A DNA stretch of 64,000 nt from Fodinibius salipaludis (lineage in GTDB: Bacteria > Bacteroidota > Rhodothermia > Balneolales > Balneolaceae). Made by a program: the position numbers and the translations under genes. The stretch covers positions 231,216-295,215 of the forward strand of contig NZ_NSKE01000006.1 of the NCBI RefSeq assembly GCF_002287075.1, read 5' to 3'. This document shows, piece by piece, positions 44,175 to 53,004 of the stretch. The notes under the pieces are model-generated. The model saw nothing but the letters and a program-made list of their open reading frames with translations, did not search any database and was not told where the DNA came from. Within the stretch, counting starts at the first letter, position 1, and each line of letters begins with the position of its first letter.

Positions 44175-46520
44175 TTATTCCACATACGCCTCGTAATTAC
44201 TGTACAATGATTGATAATATCCCGGCCCATAGAAATTGGATGTTTCCTTACTGGGGTCAAACCCATTCAGGACAACATTTACAACATTGGCCTGGATTTG
44301 CTCCAACTCCTCAAGAGTTCGCACCAACATACCTTTGTTTGTTTTTCGATATTTTGCTACTACAACCGTTGCCTCAGCCCCTTTCAGTATTGAGGCTGAG
44401 TCGCTGATAATACCGAAGGGAGGAGTATCCAGAATAATCACATCATACATTTTTTCCAGCTTCTTGAGAAGTTGTTTGAAAAGCATGCTGCTGCCCAAAA
44501 TCTCGGGCGTTTCTGTATTTTTACCGGCAAGTATAACCTTCAGATTTTTTTGATCCGTATCCCGAATAAGTCGTTCAAGAGCAAGTTGCCCGTCGAGATA
44601 ATCTGATAATCCCTTTTGGGCATTAATTCCAAAATAATTGCCAAGCTTGGGACGTCGGAAATCAGTCCCAATTATTAAGGTATGGTATCCCTCCTCGGCA
44701 AAAGCAATGCCCAAGTTGGAAACAATCGTCGATTTCCCATCTCCTTTTTCTGCACTGGTAACCGCAATGGTTTTGGGAGGCGTATCTCCATTTTGATAGA
44801 TAATATTGTTTTTGAGCCGCCTAATAGCTTCTGAAGCAAGACTTGAACGATCTTGCAGCAACACTATTTCTGAAGGAATTTTACCCGCCCCTACAGTATA
44901 TTTCTTTCGTTTCCGTCTCGATACTTTCTCAAATTTGGGGACAACGGTTACAGAGGGTAAATACATAGTTTTGAGTTGCCCTACATTACTAACACTGTTA
45001 TCACCAAATTCTCTTATGAAAATAAATCCGGCTGAAAGCACTCCGCCGAGCATGATACCCAGCAGCAGCAGTATCTTTTTGTTGGGACTTACCGGGGTAC
45101 TCGGTAGCTGACCAGAATCAATAATACGACCAAACCCAAATTGAGACTGTTTCCAAACCGACATATCCGCAAATTTCTTGGATATAGACATATAAAGTTC
45201 TTCATTTAATTGGACGTCACGCTTAAGTTTGGCCAACCTTACCATGCCTTCGGGGAGCGAGTTCATATCACCCTCCATTTCATTTTTATACTGAAGAAGG
45301 GCCTTTTTTTGTGATTGATTCTGATTTTGCTGGATTCGAAGCTCCATCAGTTTAGCCTGTATATTGGATACCATCTCCGCACGGTCTTCACTATCCATTC
45401 CCATAAATTCTTCATCTTTAGTGAATAGCTGATCGGAAAGGGTTTTAATCTCTTTTTTCAACCGCGCTATTTGTTTGTCTAAATATTGAAGTCGCTGTGG
45501 AAGCGGTTCTCTTTCTAATACCCCTGGATTCTTTGAAATGATAAGCGTACGCTCCCTTTCAAAACGAGCCAGATCTTCTTGTGCTTTTCTAATTTTTGGA
45601 CCGACTGCATCTGTAAATTGATCCGAAAGGCCTGGCTTAATTCTTTCAAGTTGACTTTCATAGTTTTCAATGGTCTTTTCTATGGTCTGTAATTCCAAAT
45701 TTATGCGCTGCAGTTCGAGTTCAGTATCAGTACCCTGCTTAATCATTCCGCTGGCTTGCTCATTAACCTGAACAATGCCTGTTTCGTCCATAAACTGCTT
45801 AAGCTTTTGTTCAGATTCTTCAAGCTTTTGCTTTACCTCTGCCTTCTCTTTTTCCAGAAATTGTGCCGTAGATGTTGCAGCCTCCCTATTTTGTTTTGTT
45901 GAATTTTCTACATAAGCCTGCATTGCAAGATTAACAATTTTTGTAGCCTCAACAGGCGAAGTACTTTGAAACCTTACTTCAACTACATCTGACTTTCGTT
46001 CTTCGGGTTGCATAAAGTTCAGATTCTTTCGAATCCGTGAAGCCACTACATTTTCTCCAGCCTTATATACCTCTCCATTTTCTTCTTCCATCCACATGAT
46101 CGGAAACTCTTCAACATTTTCCAGATCTTCAGAAAATAGCTCTGTGGCTATTTTTTCAGCAAAGGTTCTGGAACGAAGTACCTGTAGCTCATTTTCAAGC
46201 GTAGAACTGGTGCCGAAACCCGTTGTCTGAGATATTATTTGTGACAACTCATTGTTGGCTTCTCCTCCTGCCGGACTTATTAAAAGCGAACCCTTGCTTT
46301 CATATACTGGATCAATAGTATCGGCATAAAACCAAGCTCCCGTGGCACCGGCAATCAGAAAAAACATTACCAGCCACTTATATCGTAAAAGGAGCCCTAT
46401 AATTTTTTGAGGATCAAGTCCATTATTTGTCTGAGATGGCTCAGAATAATGAGGAACATAATCGAATTTTGCCAGCCCCTTTTGTGGCTGATCATCATTT
46501 TTTTGAAGTGAATCGGACAT
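44175..46520 (-). CDS. Wzc-type polysaccharide co-polymerase and tyrosine autokinase
   Basis: A 781-residue inner-membrane protein. A Wzz domain starts after the first membrane helix (LVMFFLIAGATGAWFYADT); long coiled coils (KAEVKQKLEESEQKLKQFMD) follow, then a GNVR-type segment and a second helix (ILLLLGIMLGGVLSAGFIFI). The BY-kinase domain has Walker A SAEKGDGKST around 590-600, Walker A' GTDFRRP and Walker B VIILDTPPFG. The C-terminal tail is Tyr-rich (NFYGPGYYQSLYSNYEAY) for autophosphorylation. Controls chain length and export of the polysaccharide. Confidence 0.95.
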   Translation of the reverse strand: MSDSLQKNDDQPQKGLAKFDYVPHYSEPSQTNNGLDPQKIIGLLLRYKWLVMFFLIAGATGAWFYADTIDPVYESKGSLLISPAGGEANNELSQIISQTTGFGTSSTLENELQVLRSRTFAEKIATELFSEDLENVEEFPIMWMEEENGEVYKAGENVVASRIRKNLNFMQPEERKSDVVEVRFQSTSPVEATKIVNLAMQAYVENSTKQNREAATSTAQFLEKEKAEVKQKLEESEQKLKQFMDETGIVQVNEQASGMIKQGTDTELELQRINLELQTIEKTIENYESQLERIKPGLSDQFTDAVGPKIRKAQEDLARFERERTLIISKNPGVLEREPLPQRLQYLDKQIARLKKEIKTLSDQLFTKDEEFMGMDSEDRAEMVSNIQAKLMELRIQQNQNQSQKKALLQYKNEMEGDMNSLPEGMVRLAKLKRDVQLNEELYMSISKKFADMSVWKQSQFGFGRIIDSGQLPSTPVSPNKKILLLLGIMLGGVLSAGFIFIREFGDNSVSNVGQLKTMYLPSVTVVPKFEKVSRRKRKKYTVGAGKIPSEIVLLQDRSSLASEAIRRLKNNIIYQNGDTPPKTIAVTSAEKGDGKSTIVSNLGIAFAEEGYHTLIIGTDFRRPKLGNYFGINAQKGLSDYLDGQLALERLIRDTDQKNLKVILAGKNTETPEILGSSMLFKQLLKKLEKMYDVIILDTPPFGIISDSASILKGAEATVVVAKYRKTNKGMLVRTLEELEQIQANVVNVVLNGFDPSKETSNFYGPGYYQSLYSNYEAYVE

Positions 46521-46573
46521 TGCTATTACTCTGTGTTAAAATATTTAAACCATATTAATTAATGCTGCTGATG

Positions 46574-48493
46574 CTAACCTATTAGTAATGATTCATCAGG
46601 CTTTTTTGCTCGTTTCAGGATGGGTTCTTTCTTGGATTCGTTATAAGTGTAAGTGGGTACTAAAATTTTCAGGAGCGATCGTAGAGATTCTGAATCCTCA
46701 TCATCTTCAAGCAAAGTAAAAAGCTGATTAATTCTTGATTCCAATACTGAAGACGATAACTTACTGCTGCAAACAGCTTTATAAATCTCTTCATGTTCTG
46801 TTTCAGTTACACCTTCCTCGGAATTCAAAAGTTCTTCGAACAATTTTTCGCCGGGTCGCAGCCCTGTAATCTTTATCTGGATATCTCTGTACGGAATCAA
46901 CCCATGCAACCGGATAAGGTCTTTAGCCATATCCAATATTTTTACGGGTTCTCCCATATCAAGCACAAACACTTCGCCCCCACTCCCCATCGATCCAGCC
47001 TGCATAACCAGCAGCACGGCTTCGGGAATAGTCATAAAATACCTCATCATTTCAGGATCTGTAACTGTTATAGGGCCGCCGTTCTTAATCTGATCAATAA
47101 ATATCGGTACTACTGATCCGCGGGATCCCAGCACATTTCCAAAACGCACCGAAATAAACTTGGTAGTACAAGTCCCGTTATAGGCCATACAAACTTCTTC
47201 TGCCACACGCTTGGTTGCTCCCATAACATTAGCCGGGTTTACAGCCTTATCGGTAGAAACCATGATAAATTTATTCACCTCATGTTTACATGCCAGTGAG
47301 GCCAACAATCGGGTACCCCCAATATTTACTTTTACCGCCTCTTCAGGAAAGCTCTCCATCATAGGTACATGCTTATATGCTGCCGCATGGAAAATAATAC
47401 TGGGCTTATAATGACCGAGTATTTTATCAATCTTCTGCTTGTCAGTAACACTTGCGACGCAAGGAATTACGTTGGCATCTGTTTTTTTGAATTCATTTTC
47501 GATATAAAACAATTCCGTCTCGTCAATATCCAGAGCAATCAATTTATCCGGCTTAAGATTAGCACATTGCCGCACCAGTTCACCCCCGATCGATCCACCT
47601 GCTCCGGTAATAAGTACTGTTTTATCGGTTATACTCGCTTTGATAGTTTGTAAATCAATATTTACCGGCTTACGACCCAAAATATCCTCAATACTTACCT
47701 CACGGATATGTTCAACCCCAACCGGATTATCCGTCAACGAATGGAAAGAAGGCAGTACTTTAATATCCATTTCCGGACGTATTTCCTTAACCTTATCAAT
47801 AATTACTTTTAAATCTTTCTTTGGATATTGTGGAAAAGCTACGATAAGTTGATCAACAGGATTGTTCTTAATGTATTCAATCATCGCTTTTTTACCACCC
47901 AAAATACGAACGCCATGTAGCAACAGACCAGGAGTCACCCGGTCATCAAAAATACCATGCACCGATATATTCCAGTGATCATTAGTTAGTATATCACGAA
48001 GTATCTGCTCTCCCTCATTTTCGCCCCCAAATATTATGGCGTGTTTGTTCTTTCCTTTCTGTGATTTAATTATCCCATAGTACATCCGCTTGCTGATTCT
48101 AAAACCACCCACGGTAATAACTCCGTTTGTCAGCACAAGGGCCGTAAAAGTGGCCTCATAACTCCCCATGCCAATAAAATAGTGAGCAAGGCCAAGGGAT
48201 ATTCCACCTCCAACTGTAATCCCGAGCACAAGTCTGCCCAAGTCATTCAAACTTGTATATCGCCAATTGACCATATACATTTTGAAAAACATTAGAGCTA
48301 TCAGTACCGACCCAACAATAATAGTAGTATGGGCAATTGGAAAGGGCTTTTCTGCGATACTAAGTGATGATAAAATCGAATAAATTATGATAGCAGAGAA
48401 TAACAGCGATAGCGTATCTCCAATAAAAAGGAATATCCCTCTTGTGAATCTGTTCATATATTTTTTACTATTTTGATAAAATCCATTTTTCAT
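46574..48493 (-). CDS. UDP-GlcNAc C4,6-dehydratase, membrane form (PglF/WbpM/CapD type)
   Basis: A 639-residue protein with four N-terminal membrane helices, a CoA-binding-like Rossmann region (IIFGGENEGEQILRDIL) and a C-terminal SDR domain (VLITGAGGSIGGELVRQC). The catalytic triad uses Met in place of Tyr (PANVMGATKRVAE), as in the large dehydratases. Product: UDP-2-acetamido-2,6-dideoxy-4-keto-hexose. The start is set at 48493: AGGAGG lies 7 bases before this ATG, and the upstream ATG at 48547 overlaps the sigma-54 promoter itself. First gene of the P4 unit. Confidence 0.92.
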   Translation of the reverse strand: MKNGFYQNSKKYMNRFTRGIFLFIGDTLSLLFSAIIIYSILSSLSIAEKPFPIAHTTIIVGSVLIALMFFKMYMVNWRYTSLNDLGRLVLGITVGGGISLGLAHYFIGMGSYEATFTALVLTNGVITVGGFRISKRMYYGIIKSQKGKNKHAIIFGGENEGEQILRDILTNDHWNISVHGIFDDRVTPGLLLHGVRILGGKKAMIEYIKNNPVDQLIVAFPQYPKKDLKVIIDKVKEIRPEMDIKVLPSFHSLTDNPVGVEHIREVSIEDILGRKPVNIDLQTIKASITDKTVLITGAGGSIGGELVRQCANLKPDKLIALDIDETELFYIENEFKKTDANVIPCVASVTDKQKIDKILGHYKPSIIFHAAAYKHVPMMESFPEEAVKVNIGGTRLLASLACKHEVNKFIMVSTDKAVNPANVMGATKRVAEEVCMAYNGTCTTKFISVRFGNVLGSRGSVVPIFIDQIKNGGPITVTDPEMMRYFMTIPEAVLLVMQAGSMGSGGEVFVLDMGEPVKILDMAKDLIRLHGLIPYRDIQIKITGLRPGEKLFEELLNSEEGVTETEHEEIYKAVCSSKLSSSVLESRINQLFTLLEDDEDSESLRSLLKILVPTYTYNESKKEPILKRAKKPDESLLIG

Positions 48494-48542
48494 ACCTATC
48501 CCTCCTATTAACTCTTTGATGTCTTGCACGTTAAAGAGTAAG

Positions 48543-48558
48543 TACAATAGTTATGCCA
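48543..48558 (-). promoter_or_regulatory. Sigma-54 promoter P4 (PglF-Wzc-SLBB-ABC unit)
   Basis: TGGCATAACTATTGTA on the minus strand; with its preceding T it is identical over 16 bases to P5. Predicted start near 48532, about 40 nt before the re-called ATG at 48493. Confidence 0.8.
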
Positions 48559-48717
48559 ATTTGTATTTTTTGTTCAAACATTATAGCCGTAGGCAAAAAG
48601 CATTTACAGTTTTATTATAACCCCCCTTTGAAAACAAAATCGACTTAAGAAAAGCAATAAAGAAAAACATACCACAACTCCCAGCCCAGAATAAATGTGT
48701 TATTTTTATCATTTGTC

Positions 48718-48732
48718 GAGTAATTATTACGC
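48718..48732. promoter_or_regulatory. Enhancer-type palindrome U4 (one mismatch)
   Basis: GAGTAATTATTACGC: the right arm differs by one base from GAGTAA-N3-TTACTC. It is 159 bp above the -24 of P4 and only 5 bp beyond the stop of the PglE-like gene. Confidence 0.62.
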
Positions 48733-48737
48733 GAGAT

Positions 48738-49976
48738 TTAGAACCCTGATAGCCTGTCTTTTTTTAGATAATGAAGGTTTTTAGGCTGTAGTACTTTTGA
48801 TATAGCCTCAACAACACGACTTCGGTCAGCATCCGTTAAATTACTCCCCGAAGGTAGGCAAAGTCCATACTCAAATAACCAATCAGAGACTCCGGCACCA
48901 TAGTGGGGATATTCTTTATAGAGCGGCTGCTGGTGCATCGGTTTCCAAAGCGGACGACATTCAATATTCTCTTTTTCCAGTGCCACTCTTATTTCTTCGG
49001 CCTTAACACCACCGGTCTCATCCGGTTTTATGAGAACCGTAGTCAACCATCGATTACTGAAATAGCCCTCGGGTTCCGGTAAGAAATAAATACCTGAGTT
49101 TGAAGTATCATTAACCTGCCACTCGGAATCCAACGAATCGTGTTCAAGCCAGGAACCCTGCAGTGCATCAAAGTAAAAATTAAAATTTTTTCTTCGTGCT
49201 GCTATTCTATCATCCAAAACTTTCATCTGTCCACGTCCAATGCCTGCCAAAACATTGCTCATTCTATAGTTATACCCCAGCTCAGAATGTTCATAATGAG
49301 GAGCATCATCACGAGCCTGTGTTGCCAAAAAACGAGCTTTTTCGATAAGTTCTTGCTGATCGCTCAACAAGGCACCACCGCCCGAAGTGGTTATAATTTT
49401 GTTGCCGTTAAACGACAGCACTGAAAGCAACCCAAAGGTACCACATTGTTGTCCGTCAATTGATGATCCCAAAGCCTCGGCCGCATCCTCAATAACAGGG
49501 ATATCGTATTTCTCTGAAATCCTTATAATCGCCTCCATCTTAGCTGGCATTCCATATAAATCTACAACGATAATAGCCTTGGGTTTCCCTTTTTTCTGGA
49601 TGCGATCCCATATTGCTTTCTCCAGTAATTCGGGGTCCATGTTCCAGGTCTCTGCTTCAGAATCCACAAAAACCGGCGTCGCCCCCTGATATAAAATCGG
49701 GTTGGCAGAAGCAGTAAACGTCATCGACTGACAAATGACCTCGTCGCCAGATTCAACACCACACAACATTAAAGCCAAGTGCAATGCAGCAGTACCGGAG
49801 GTTACAACAGCAGCATGTTCTATACCCGTAAAATCCTGCAATTCTGTTTCAAATCCATCTACGTTCGCACCCAGCGGAGCAATCCAGTTTTTTTCAAATG
49901 CATCATGGACATAATACAACTCATCACCCCCCATATGGGGAGAAGATAGATAAATACGAGTATTGGCATTATTCAT
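48738..49976 (-). CDS. PglE-type UDP-4-keto-sugar aminotransferase (DegT family)
   Basis: A 412-residue PLP aminotransferase. SFNGNKIITTSGGGALLSD carries the PLP Lys in the PglE/WbpE-like context; the N-terminus RIYLSSPHMGGDELYYVHDA and FEKNWIAPLGANVDGFE is typical. It would aminate the 4-keto sugar made by the PglF-type dehydratase to give UDP-4-amino-2-acetamido-2,4,6-trideoxyglucose, the bacillosamine precursor. A single-gene unit under P5, between the dehydratase unit and the PglC/PglD unit. Confidence 0.9.
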   Translation of the reverse strand: MNNANTRIYLSSPHMGGDELYYVHDAFEKNWIAPLGANVDGFETELQDFTGIEHAAVVTSGTAALHLALMLCGVESGDEVICQSMTFTASANPILYQGATPVFVDSEAETWNMDPELLEKAIWDRIQKKGKPKAIIVVDLYGMPAKMEAIIRISEKYDIPVIEDAAEALGSSIDGQQCGTFGLLSVLSFNGNKIITTSGGGALLSDQQELIEKARFLATQARDDAPHYEHSELGYNYRMSNVLAGIGRGQMKVLDDRIAARRKNFNFYFDALQGSWLEHDSLDSEWQVNDTSNSGIYFLPEPEGYFSNRWLTTVLIKPDETGGVKAEEIRVALEKENIECRPLWKPMHQQPLYKEYPHYGAGVSDWLFEYGLCLPSGSNLTDADRSRVVEAISKVLQPKNLHYLKKDRLSGF

Positions 49977-50038
49977 ATATCACGTTTTAAAATATCACAT
50001 TGGTAAACCACCAACTGTTACTATGTGAAGTACAGTGA

Positions 50039-50054
50039 TACAATAGTTATGCCA
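50039..50054 (-). promoter_or_regulatory. Sigma-54 promoter P5 (PglE-like gene)
   Basis: TGGCATAACTATTGTA on the minus strand, the same 16 bases as P4. Predicted start about 52 nt before the ATG at 49976. It is in the 599-bp gene-free stretch 49977-50575; apart from P5 and U5 I see only the unassigned upstream region of the beta-barrel gene there. Confidence 0.8.
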
Positions 50055-50185
50055 ACTCTAAATACTATCAGTATAGCCCTCCCAATAAGACCAGAGCTCC
50101 TTCCAAATCAATGAATAGTTACTATTCTAATAAAATCGGGCAAATAAAATTAAGAGCCTTAAGTGTTACTTTTATGCAGATATGT

Positions 50186-50200
50186 GAGTAAAATTTACTT
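50186..50200. promoter_or_regulatory. Enhancer-type palindrome U5 (one mismatch)
   Basis: GAGTAAAATTTACTT: left arm perfect, right arm with a final T instead of C. 131 bp above the -24 of P5. A second small palindrome (GTGAATTCAC) follows at 50201-50210. Confidence 0.62.
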
Positions 50201-50575
50201 GTGAATTCACTTTTTTATACTAATCTGGCACTCTCTCTTCTTATTAAGGTTAATTCACTCTTATTCTCTATCTCTCCCAATTAATACTAACTCTTATTGA
50301 TTTTTACTAATCTATCCGTCAACAACAGGTAGTCATTCCTCACAGGTAAAGCTTAACCAAAAGACAATAAAATCTGATCATTAGAATAATTTTGGACCTA
50401 TTATTGCATAATCTAACTATCTAAACAAATTGCAGCTGAAGGGAGGTCGATCTTGTTGGTAGATCAAAGCTATAGAAATTTACCAAGAGAATATCTCTTT
50501 TAATCAAACACAAAATCTGTTTGGCGGCTATGCTGATTGAAAAATCAACCTACATTTTAACTTCGCAAAACAACA

Positions 50576-51307
50576 ATGCGTAATATCCGAATCTTATCTA
50601 TTCTCGCAACTATAACATTTTTTATCATACCCGGTATTTTCAATGCCACAAAAGCCCAATCTATTGATTGGGGCATCACCGGGGGAATGTCTGTAAGTTC
50701 ACACCTCAATAATTTTTCGTACATAGAAGATGATATAAACCTACAATTAAAGCCCGATTTTACTGTGGGATACAATGTTGGTTTTGTCGCCCGAACCAAG
50801 CTTTCCCGAATAGTGCGACTACAAGCCGAACCGTCACTGATTCTCCTTGGCGCCAAATATGATGATACCTTCACACTTCGAGGTACGGTATTTCAGACAG
50901 AAAGCAGAACAGCCCTCACCTACCTTCAACTCCCGCTGTTGCTACAACTCACCACAGCACCCAAAGAACAAACGATATATGGCCGTAAAAGAGCCAAAAC
51001 GACCTTTCATCTAAGTGGAGGTCTTTATAGCGCGTATCTATTGAATGCCGAATTTAAAGGAACAAACACGGGGGCTCCAGTAGGAATTCAGTTTGAAGGG
51101 GAATTCTCTAATGATGTGGCACCACAATTTTCTACATTCGATGCCGGAGCTGTTTTCGGATTCGGATTTGAGCACGGTCACTATCGCAAACTGGGATTTG
51201 AAACTCGTGCCATGTTATCCGCCATAAATTCCGGTGATGATCCCAATAATCCTTCTTTTGAATACCGCAATATGGCTGTCACATTTTCTATTTATTTTCT
51301 GTGGTAG
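50576..51307 (+). CDS. PorT-like outer-membrane beta-barrel protein
   Basis: A 243-residue exported protein. The signal peptide (IRILSILATITFFIIPGIFN...) probably ends at NATKA before QSIDW. The rest alternates short polar turns with strands (VGYNVGFVARTKLSRIVRLQ, LTYLQLPLLLQL, FGFGFEHGHYRKLGFETRAM, MAVTFSIYFLW), ending in an aromatic residue as outer-membrane barrels do. It is the only plus-strand gene in the polysaccharide locus. It may serve polysaccharide export, or may simply be inserted there; no function can be assigned. Confidence 0.8.
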   Translation: MRNIRILSILATITFFIIPGIFNATKAQSIDWGITGGMSVSSHLNNFSYIEDDINLQLKPDFTVGYNVGFVARTKLSRIVRLQAEPSLILLGAKYDDTFTLRGTVFQTESRTALTYLQLPLLLQLTTAPKEQTIYGRKRAKTTFHLSGGLYSAYLLNAEFKGTNTGAPVGIQFEGEFSNDVAPQFSTFDAGAVFGFGFEHGHYRKLGFETRAMLSAINSGDDPNNPSFEYRNMAVTFSIYFLW

Positions 51308-51745
51308 ATAACAACAAAACTTCTAAAGTTATTCCAACAACACAATTCTTTGTAGGCTTTCCTGAAATTTGACTGTTTGAAAGTAGAGAAAACTACTTGA
51401 GCCCCTCCTGCCGCTATACTTGAGGTAAAAGCAACATGACACATATTAATTTCAGTAATTTTAGGGAACTCCCGAATATCTTCTCGTAATCAACCGTAAA
51501 TATGCTGATTAATTCACACTCAAACTGATTGCAATAGTCTTCAAAGCCTGCTTCAAAAGCTCCACAAGTTCTGGCTCATTAATTTATCGACCGAACGATG
51601 TATTGCCGGTAACTCAGGGGGGGGGCAACATTTGCCATAATATAATTCACACGCTCAGCATGAGTCCTTCGCTCTAATTCACCAATCAAAATAGAGTATT
51701 TTGCAGGTTATATTTCAGTTCAGTATATGCTTAGTAGGCATTAAT
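51308..51745. other. Gene-free stretch with possible decayed coding sequence
   Basis: 438 bp without an open frame of useful length. On the minus strand, short pieces in different frames read like protein (IGELERRTHAERVNYIMANV near 51690-51620, then REFPKITEINMCHVAFTSSI near 51477-51420), broken by stops and frame changes. The nine-G run at 51617-51625 is one likely break point. The second piece loosely recalls the PdxJ C-terminal region, but this is too weak to name. I find no promoter or terminator here. Confidence 0.35.
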
Positions 51746-52384
51746 TTATTTACTTTTATTTAGCAATTTAGCTGGTATACCTACTACGGTCGATTCAGCT
51801 TTTACATCCGAAATGACCATTGCCTGTCCTCCAACAATACTATTTGAGCCAATGCATGTACCTTGTAAAGTAGATGCCCCTATACCTATATCTGTTCCCT
51901 CCTCTACTATGGAATGCCCTCCCGTATTTACTCCTGGAGCAAAACTGGAATAGCGTCCAACAAAAGTATGATGACCAAGTGAACAATTCATATTAATACA
52001 AACAAAGTCATTTATTTCCGAACCATAATTAATTGTTGTGCCCGGATAAATAATACATCCTTTTCCTATTGATACCCCCTTTGATATCCATGCTTTTGGG
52101 TGTATAAGTGTTGGAAATTTAAGCGTCTGGTTAACGGATAGTAATTCTATTATCTTTCGTTTAAGTTTTGGAAAAGCTATGCCTATCAACACATTGGCAT
52201 TTTTGAGTTTCAATAAATCTTTTACAGTTCCAAGCACCTCAATTCCAAACTGTGTTTTTCCAACTTTTTGAAGATCGTCATCAAAAAATCCGGCAACTTT
52301 ATATTCATCGGAATACCCAACAATATTATGAGCGATATGTCCGCCTACACTGCCAGCCCCAACAATAAAAAGTTCTTTCTTCAT
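51746..52384 (-). CDS. PglD-type UDP-amino-sugar N-acetyltransferase
   Basis: A 212-residue protein. A PglD_N Rossmann domain (LFIVGAGSVGGHIAHNIVGY, VAGFFDDDLQKVG) is followed by a left-handed beta-helix (WISKGVSIGKGCIIYPGTTI, CSLGHHTFVGRYSSFAPGVN with the catalytic His). It fits PglD, which acetylates the 4-amino group to give UDP-N,N'-diacetylbacillosamine. Its ATG overlaps the sugar-transferase stop (TAATG). The neighbours PglF-, PglE- and PglC-like make the assignment firmer than homology alone. Confidence 0.9.
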   Translation of the reverse strand: MKKELFIVGAGSVGGHIAHNIVGYSDEYKVAGFFDDDLQKVGKTQFGIEVLGTVKDLLKLKNANVLIGIAFPKLKRKIIELLSVNQTLKFPTLIHPKAWISKGVSIGKGCIIYPGTTINYGSEINDFVCINMNCSLGHHTFVGRYSSFAPGVNTGGHSIVEEGTDIGIGASTLQGTCIGSNSIVGGQAMVISDVKAESTVVGIPAKLLNKSK

Positions 52385-53004
52385 TAATTATCACCATCAA
52401 ATGGCTGCATAGGACGTATTTCTGATTGATTCACTCCCTCCCGCTGCAACACTTTTAATATTGTTAACCCTACTATCTTTAAATCTAACAAAAATGATTG
52501 ATGTTTTACATAATAAAGGTCATGCTCAAACTTTTGGGTCCAACTAATAGAGTTTCGTCCATTCACCTGGGCCCAGCCCGTTATACCCGGTTTAACGTCA
52601 TGCCGGTGATGCTGCCGCTTAGAATAAAGAGGCAAATATTTAGGTAACAGCGGACGCGGACCGATTAAACTCATTTCTCCTTTCAATACATTTATAAGCT
52701 GCGGCAGTTCATCCAGCGATAAGTGTCTTATCCACTCTCCAAAACGGGTGAGGCGTTCCATATCGGGAAGCAAATTTCCCTCCTGATCTTTTTCATCAGT
52801 CATCGTCTTAAACTTGATGATCTCAAAAACTTTTTCCTTGTATCCAATACGCTGCTGATAAAAAAAAACCTTGCCCTTATTTTGAAGAAGCAATACCAGT
52901 GAGATACCCAAAAAAACGGGCGATATCATCACAAAAATTGCCAATGTGCCAATAATATCTCCAATCCTTTTTATGTAGCGTTTATAAACCATGACTATGG
53001 GCAT
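52384..53004 (-). CDS. Undecaprenyl-phosphate sugar phosphotransferase (PglC/WcaJ-type priming enzyme)
   Basis: A 206-residue monotopic phosphoglycosyl transferase. After the re-entrant N-terminal helix (IGDIIGTLAIFVMISPVFLG) come FEIIKFKTMTDE, HLSLDELPQLINVLKGEMSL and IGPRPLLPKYLPLY, and GITGWAQVNGRN. The short form matches PglC, which loads diacetylbacillosamine phosphate onto undecaprenyl phosphate. Overlaps the ATP-grasp gene by 23 bp; an internal ATG at 52992 (MVYKRYIKR) may be the true start. Confidence 0.93.
   Translation of the reverse strand: MPIVMVYKRYIKRIGDIIGTLAIFVMISPVFLGISLVLLLQNKGKVFFYQQRIGYKEKVFEIIKFKTMTDEKDQEGNLLPDMERLTRFGEWIRHLSLDELPQLINVLKGEMSLIGPRPLLPKYLPLYSKRQHHRHDVKPGITGWAQVNGRNSISWTQKFEHDLYYVKHQSFLLDLKIVGLTILKVLQREGVNQSEIRPMQPFDGDN

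Noticed and set aside
50226..50242. TGGCAC on the plus strand, a possible sigma-54 promoter for the beta-barrel gene
   Set aside because: No TTG at the -12 spacing, and it lies only 26 bp from palindrome U5 and over 300 bp from the gene start.
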